Position numbers and translations under genes: made by a program
Notes under the pieces: model-generated
Databases searched by the model: none
The model's input: only the letters and a program-made list of their open reading frames with translations
What the model was told of the DNA's origin: nothing
In this document: piece by piece, positions 5,482 to 5,980 of the stretch
Layout: the number at the start of each line of letters is the position of its first letter
Numbering within the stretch: the stretch's first letter is position 1
NCBI GenBank assembly: GCA_020630835.1
Contig: JAHDIL010000122.1
Coordinates: 1-5,980 of the forward strand
Direction: 5' to 3'
Length of the DNA stretch: 5,980 nucleotides
Source of the DNA: Verrucomicrobiota bacterium
GTDB lineage: Bacteria > Verrucomicrobiota > Verrucomicrobiia > Verrucomicrobiales > DEV007

Positions 5482-5980
5482 ATGACCCCTCGAACTGATT
5501 CTGAAATTCGTAAAGATTGGTATTTTGCTCGCGCGCGCATGCGTGCCCGACGTGACTGGATGCAGCGTTTGCGTCGCCGCCGTTCATCAGGTAAGCCGAA
5601 GAGAGCTAAAGAAGCTCGCCAGCGTGAGCTTTTTGCTGAGGCGCTTGAGCCACGTGTTTTGTTCACCGCTTCAGGTGTGCCGACAGACAGTGATGTGCAG
5701 CAAGCCGGGGACAATGCTCCAGTGCCATTTGTGCGGATTAATACCAACCAGCCTGAGACCCACCCCGATGCGCGGAAAGATGGGCTGGATCTGGGGTATT
5801 ATCGCGATGAGCAGGTAGGTGATGGCTCAGACAATCAGTTGGGAGCCAGCCCTGAGGCCGACGCTGTGGGGGCGGGGCGCATCACAGAGGGCCTTCCGCA
5901 GCAGGAGATGGTCGGGGAGACTTTCCATTTTGAGGTGTTCTTTAGCAATGTTGGCCAACCGGGTAATGACGGCTTTGGTC
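5482..5980 (+). CDS. LEPR-XLL domain protein, N-terminal 166 residues of a probably large secreted/surface protein
   Basis: From ATG 5482 the frame stays open to the right edge (166 codons). Residues 1-50 are very basic, with an Arg/Lys-rich stretch (RARMRARRDWMQRLRRRR at about 17-34), then ELFAEALEPRVLFTA with ALEPRVLFTA at 54-63. This matches the LEPR-XLL N-terminal motif known from very large exported proteins of Planctomycetes, Verrucomicrobia and some Proteobacteria. There a basic leader precedes LEPR and the mature chain follows, so it probably acts as an unconventional export or sorting signal. Residues 64-140 are acidic and polar, as expected for a secreted linker. Residues 145-166 (GETFHFEVFFSNVG...) look like the first strands of a beta-sandwich repeat, perhaps DUF11-like; that part is tentative. 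No classical signal peptide is seen. The leader has no Shine-Dalgarno sequence. A terminator-like hairpin upstream suggests its own promoter, though I found no clear match. Full length and function lie outside the window. Confidence 0.82.
   Translation, partial: MTPRTDSEIRKDWYFARARMRARRDWMQRLRRRRSSGKPKRAKEARQRELFAEALEPRVLFTASGVPTDSDVQQAGDNAPVPFVRINTNQPETHPDARKDGLDLGYYRDEQVGDGSDNQLGASPEADAVGAGRITEGLPQQEMVGETFHFEVFFSNVGQPGNDGFG

Overview
The window looks like a piece of chromosome from a Gram-negative bacterium of the Planctomycetes-Verrucomicrobia-Chlamydiae group, most likely Verrucomicrobiota near the marine Opitutae. The clues are an LEPR-XLL type N-terminus (ALEPRVLFTA) on the last gene, a MiaB with the wording GQIVNLYG, and a long basic tail on Der. 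Base composition is near 50-55% GC and even throughout. This placement is inferred from recalled family features, not from a search.

Layout from left to right. Positions 1-516 (minus) hold the N-terminal 172 residues of a multi-spanning membrane protein of unknown function, running off the left edge. Upstream of it, also on the minus strand, is miaB (tRNA 2-methylthio-N6-isopentenyladenosine methylthiotransferase). Its frame is cut by one in-frame TAA at 857-859, which separates the intact N-terminal and radical-SAM domains (857-1936) from the TRAM domain (572-856). A 103-bp divergent gap follows. Then come a plus-strand single-pass membrane protein of unknown function (2040-2762) and der/engA on the minus strand (2763-4250), with abutting stop codons. 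A 163-bp divergent gap with two small palindromes precedes a plus-strand EamA/DMT-type ten-helix transporter (4414-5340). A hairpin with a T-tract, likely a terminator, follows it. From 5482 to the right edge is the start of a secreted or surface protein of the LEPR-XLL class, probably very large.

The genes do not form one pathway. miaB (tRNA modification) and der (50S ribosome assembly) are translation housekeeping genes. The other four are envelope proteins: three predicted membrane proteins and one predicted export substrate. Strand changes between most neighbours suggest mostly single-gene transcription units. The exceptions are miaB with the membrane gene 55 bp downstream, and possibly the transporter with the LEPR gene, although the hairpin between them argues against that.

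I see no tRNA, rRNA, CRISPR array, insertion sequence or phage gene. The observations most worth checking are the nonsense codon in miaB, the LEPR-XLL protein at the right edge, and the lack of Shine-Dalgarno sequences, with pyrimidine-rich leaders before most starts. I found no convincing evidence of a new multi-gene system.
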